Assembly (NCBI RefSeq): GCF_050717515.1
Contig: NZ_JBOITL010000042.1
Location: forward strand, 124,001-188,000
Source: Clostridium_AD sp050717515
GTDB lineage: Bacteria > Bacillota > Clostridia > Clostridiales > Clostridiaceae
Direction: 5' to 3'
DNA length: 64,000 bases
The translations under genes and the position numbers were made by a program. The notes beneath the pieces were generated by a model. The model saw only the letters and a program-made list of their open reading frames with translations, made no database searches and was not told the DNA's origin. Below are positions 61,413 through 64,000 of the stretch, in pieces. How positions within the stretch are numbered: the first letter of the stretch is position 1; each line of letters starts with the position of its first letter.

Positions 61413-63413
61413 TTATAAGGTTACCCGTTGTTCTTTAATAAGACCTTTTCTATATGCTGTAAGAAGTAGTTCTAAATCTTTAATTTGATCCTTTATTTCT
61501 AAACCCACATCCGTATCTGTTACACGTATACGATTTGTAGATTTTTCTAAAACTATAGTAGAAGAAAGGATATCCTTGCCTTCATCAATAGCCTTTTGAG
61601 TAGATTCAAAAGGAGCATGGGATGCGAGTAGCAATCCATAAGAATTATAAATAAGCGTATATCCTGCTATGCCTGTCTCTGGTTGGTAGGCCTTAGAAAA
61701 GCCACCATCAATAACTAAAAGTTTACCATTAGCTTTTATAGGACTCTCACCTTGCTTAGTCTTTACTGGAACATGACCATTTATAATGTGTGACTCCTTG
61801 GGATTTAATTCAAATTCAGACAATATATTATTGCATATTGTTTCATCATCTCTATAGCTATAATATGGATTCTTAATTTCTTTATGAGTACTTTTGTCAT
61901 TTATAAAATATCTTTCAAAGGTAGTCATTTTATCTTTACCAAATAGTGGAGAATTGGAACCACACCATAAATACCATATGGAGTCTAAGGCATAAAGCTT
62001 GGATTCTGAATCAACTTTCCCAAAGTAAGCTTCTCTTGCTATTCGCTCAGTCCTATCTATATAGGATTTTCCACTATAAGTAACATTGTCTATTTTCATT
62101 TTCTTAAAGCTACCATCTTGGTTTAGTGCAATACATCCATGATAAAGCAAGTTGGAGTTGTATTTTAAGTACATACTTCCTTTAGAATATAGAAAACGTA
62201 CATGTTTTTGAAGCTTTTCACTATTTGAGAAAGAAGATTTAAGTTTGCCTACAAGTTCTCTTTCCTCTTGGGTTAATTTATAAGGGTCTTTGGGATCTAT
62301 AGTTGGAAAATTAGTATCGTTTAGTATATATTCTTTTCCATCGATATCTATGGTACCCTTTTCATAGTCTATTTTATGGAGAAGTAATCTATTTTGCATT
62401 TCATAATGAGGACATCTTTTTATTATGGCACCTTCAAGTTTAAACTGAATTATAGCAATGGCTTTATGCATTTGAGACATTAAATTAAGGTCATTTTCTC
62501 TATAATTATTTTCAGGAAAAACTTTAGGCTTAAAGGATTTACAGGGGTCATCTTTATAAAAATCTAAAGCGAAGGTTGCTAGCGGCAATAAGTTTATACC
62601 ATAACCTTCTTCCACTGTATCTAAATTTGCATATCTGGTTGAAATACGAAGAACATTAGCAATGCAACTCTCAGAGCCAGCGGCTGCTCCCATCCAAAGT
62701 ATATCGTGGTTACCCCACTGGATATCAATAGAGTGGTAGTGCATAAGAGTATCTAAGATTATGTGAGCCCCAGGACCTCTATCATAAATATCGCCTAGAA
62801 TATGAAGTCTATCTATAGTAAGCCTTTGAATTAGGTTTGAAATAGCAACTATAAATTCTTTAGCTCTACCAATTTTAATTATAGTTTGAATAATTCCATT
62901 GTAATACTCCTGCTTATTAAAGGTATTCTGTTGTTCGTGAAGTAATTCCTCAATAATGTATGCAAAATCTGGAGGCAGTGCTTTTCTAACTTTAGATCTA
63001 GTATATTTAGAGGAAATGGTTCTACAAATTTTAATAAGCTTATGAAGGGTAATTTTGTACCAATCATCTATATCAACTTCTTCTCTAAGTGCTAGGTCTA
63101 ACTTTTGTTCCGGATAATATATAATGGTTGCTAGTTCTTTTTTTTCAATTTCCCTAAGTGAATTACCAAAAATATCGTTAATTTTTCTTTTGATTACTCC
63201 AGAGGCATTCCTAAGAACATGAGTAAAAGATTCATATTCACCATGAACATCTGTAAGGAAATGCTCAGTTCCTTTAGGTAGATTTAAAATAGCTTGTAAA
63301 TTTATGATTTCTGTACAAGCATCTGGAATTGTAGGATACTTGCTAGCCAATAATTTAAGATATCTCAAATCTTCTTCTATAGTATCAATGGGTGTCTCAC
63401 TAGAAAATATCAT
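61413..63413 (-). CDS. fbp: Class III fructose-1,6-bisphosphatase
   Basis: Gluconeogenic phosphatase, Bacillota type. 666 residues, normal for class III. The calcineurin-like metallophosphatase motifs are DVHGEYESF, DIYDRGPGAH, and GNHDILWMGA, and the rest of the family pattern (HIINGHVPVKTKQGESPIKA) is intact. The start ATG at 63413 follows AAAGGAGAGTCAAAA. Confidence 0.96.
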   Translation of the reverse strand: MIFSSETPIDTIEEDLRYLKLLASKYPTIPDACTEIINLQAILNLPKGTEHFLTDVHGEYESFTHVLRNASGVIKRKINDIFGNSLREIEKKELATIIYYPEQKLDLALREEVDIDDWYKITLHKLIKICRTISSKYTRSKVRKALPPDFAYIIEELLHEQQNTFNKQEYYNGIIQTIIKIGRAKEFIVAISNLIQRLTIDRLHILGDIYDRGPGAHIILDTLMHYHSIDIQWGNHDILWMGAAAGSESCIANVLRISTRYANLDTVEEGYGINLLPLATFALDFYKDDPCKSFKPKVFPENNYRENDLNLMSQMHKAIAIIQFKLEGAIIKRCPHYEMQNRLLLHKIDYEKGTIDIDGKEYILNDTNFPTIDPKDPYKLTQEERELVGKLKSSFSNSEKLQKHVRFLYSKGSMYLKYNSNLLYHGCIALNQDGSFKKMKIDNVTYSGKSYIDRTERIAREAYFGKVDSESKLYALDSIWYLWCGSNSPLFGKDKMTTFERYFINDKSTHKEIKNPYYSYRDDETICNNILSEFELNPKESHIINGHVPVKTKQGESPIKANGKLLVIDGGFSKAYQPETGIAGYTLIYNSYGLLLASHAPFESTQKAIDEGKDILSSTIVLEKSTNRIRVTDTDVGLEIKDQIKDLELLLTAYRKGLIKEQRVTL

Positions 63414-63650
63414 TTTTGACTCTCCTTTATAATTGCAATAATTTTATAAGTTTTTAGAAGAAAACCACTATCCATTTATGGTAGATGGCAGTTGACTTGT
63501 GTAGCATATTTAATATAAAGGCTACACTTAATAGTATAATACATTATAATAGAATATTGTTATATGTAAACAAAATATTTTTTGTTTTAATAAAGATTCC
63601 TTAACAAAAACACTGCAAAAGTATAGTCTTTAGATAATTATATTATATGA

Positions 63651-63842
63651 TATAATGCGGTAAGTGTTATAGTAAATCCTAATGTAGCAATAAAGGCCCT
63701 AGATAAGATTGTAGAATGTGAAATAGGAAATGTATGGGTTCAACCAGGTTCTTACAACCCCCAAGTTTTAGATAAGGCTAAAAATAATGAACTAAATATG
63801 GTTTTTCGTATATGTATATGTGTAGAATTAGGTGAAATTTAA
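63651..63842 (+). pseudogene. 5'-truncated CoA-binding (YccU-like) protein remnant
   Basis: An in-frame stretch from 63651 to TAA 63840-63842 encodes IVNPNVAIKALDKIVECEIG and then NVWVQPGSYNPQVLDKAKNN, matching the second half of CoA-binding Rossmann proteins (pattern: V-N-P near start, W-x-Q-P-G, then V-E-L-G at the end). There is no ATG and a stop (TGA 63648) lies just upstream, so the N-terminal half, including the CoA-binding glycine motif, is missing. No Shine-Dalgarno. A decayed gene copy; function lost. Confidence 0.7.
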
Positions 63843-63862
63843 AATTATGTGGATTAAAGAAT

Positions 63863-63897
63863 AAAAGTACACTGGCTCATGCCAGTGTACTTTTTAA
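63863..63897. terminator. Bidirectional terminator downstream of the remnant
   Basis: A 13-bp perfect stem AAAGTACACTGGC/GCCAGTGTACTTT with loop TCAT, then TTTTT; it also lies downstream of the minus-strand gene at the right edge. Confidence 0.9.
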
Positions 63898-63912
63898 CTG
63901 TTGAACAGAAAT

Positions 63913-64000
63913 TTATTTTTTAGATAATGCATTAGGCTTTTCTAATAAGATATTAGCTCTTTCAATAGCTTCATCAAGATTACTGCAGATATTTTCTTTT
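63913..64000 (-). CDS. C-terminus of an unidentified protein (partial)
   Basis: On the minus strand the open frame enters from the right edge and ends at TAA (63915-63913) after KENICSNLDEAIERANIL and LEKPNALSKK. Only 28 residues are visible, a helix with a basic tail, too little to name. It reads toward the terminator at 63863-63897. Confidence 0.6.
   Translation of the reverse strand, partial: KENICSNLDEAIERANILLEKPNALSKK

Overview
The window looks like chromosomal DNA from a spore-forming, amino-acid-fermenting Clostridium (sensu stricto). It is strongly AT-rich and has purine-rich AGGAGG-type ribosome binding sites. It carries sporulation genes (spoIID, spoIIQ, spoIIID, yyaC), a complete Stickland D-proline reductase (prd) cluster with a selenocysteine codon, and the gene order atp - ywmB - murA - spoIID - spoIIQ - spoIIID - mbl typical of Bacillota. 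No phage, integron, CRISPR array or intact insertion sequence was seen.

Layout. 1-4700: 3' half of the F-type ATP synthase operon (atpH partial, atpA, atpG, atpD, atpC). 4950-12300: envelope and sporulation block (ywmB-like, murA, spoIID, spoIIQ, spoIIID, mbl, yyaC and a Lys-rich exported protein of unknown role). 12439-14513: tRNA cluster Thr-Tyr-Val-Thr-Tyr, then a SAM-I riboswitch and metK. 14737-23829: recD2, a degraded comFA-like gene, comFC, a raiA-motif structured RNA, hpf, secA, and prfB with its autoregulatory +1 frameshift. 23926-24933: YeiH-type transporter.

25092-38462 is the proline region. proS, on the minus strand, sits behind a proline-specific T-box. It diverges from prdR, a sigma-54 activator with CBS, PAS, AAA+ and HTH parts. 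A near-perfect sigma-54 promoter and a palindromic candidate PrdR site precede prdC-prdA-orfZ-prdB(Sec)-prdD-prdE-prdF. A TauE/SafE-type permease and an unrecognised membrane protein follow. L-proline would be racemised by PrdF and reduced by the pyruvoyl/selenocysteine enzyme PrdA/PrdB, probably with electrons through PrdC. The T-box raises ProRS when charged tRNA-Pro falls.

38532-64000 is mostly core metabolism: an M28 peptidase, tex, FMN riboswitch-ribU, rimI-tsaB-tsaE, a CBS-ACT protein, two tRNA-Trp genes, an FAD oxidoreductase, a Cys T-box with cysK-cysE-queG-plsC, kbl-tdh (threonine to glycine, another Stickland substrate), nth, malic enzyme, a thioredoxin-like protein, a hemolysin-III protein, a DUF1836 protein, pepT, htrA, class III fructose-bisphosphatase, and a 5'-truncated CoA-binding-protein pseudogene.

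Points most worth a second look are an apparent tandem duplication inside PrdA; PrdD/PrdE split exactly where PrdA is processed; the candidate PrdR operator; a family of three short dispersed repeats beginning TAACGACATT; the raiA RNA; and the ATPase-dead comFA relative next to comFC. All calls come from reading the sequence; no database search was run.
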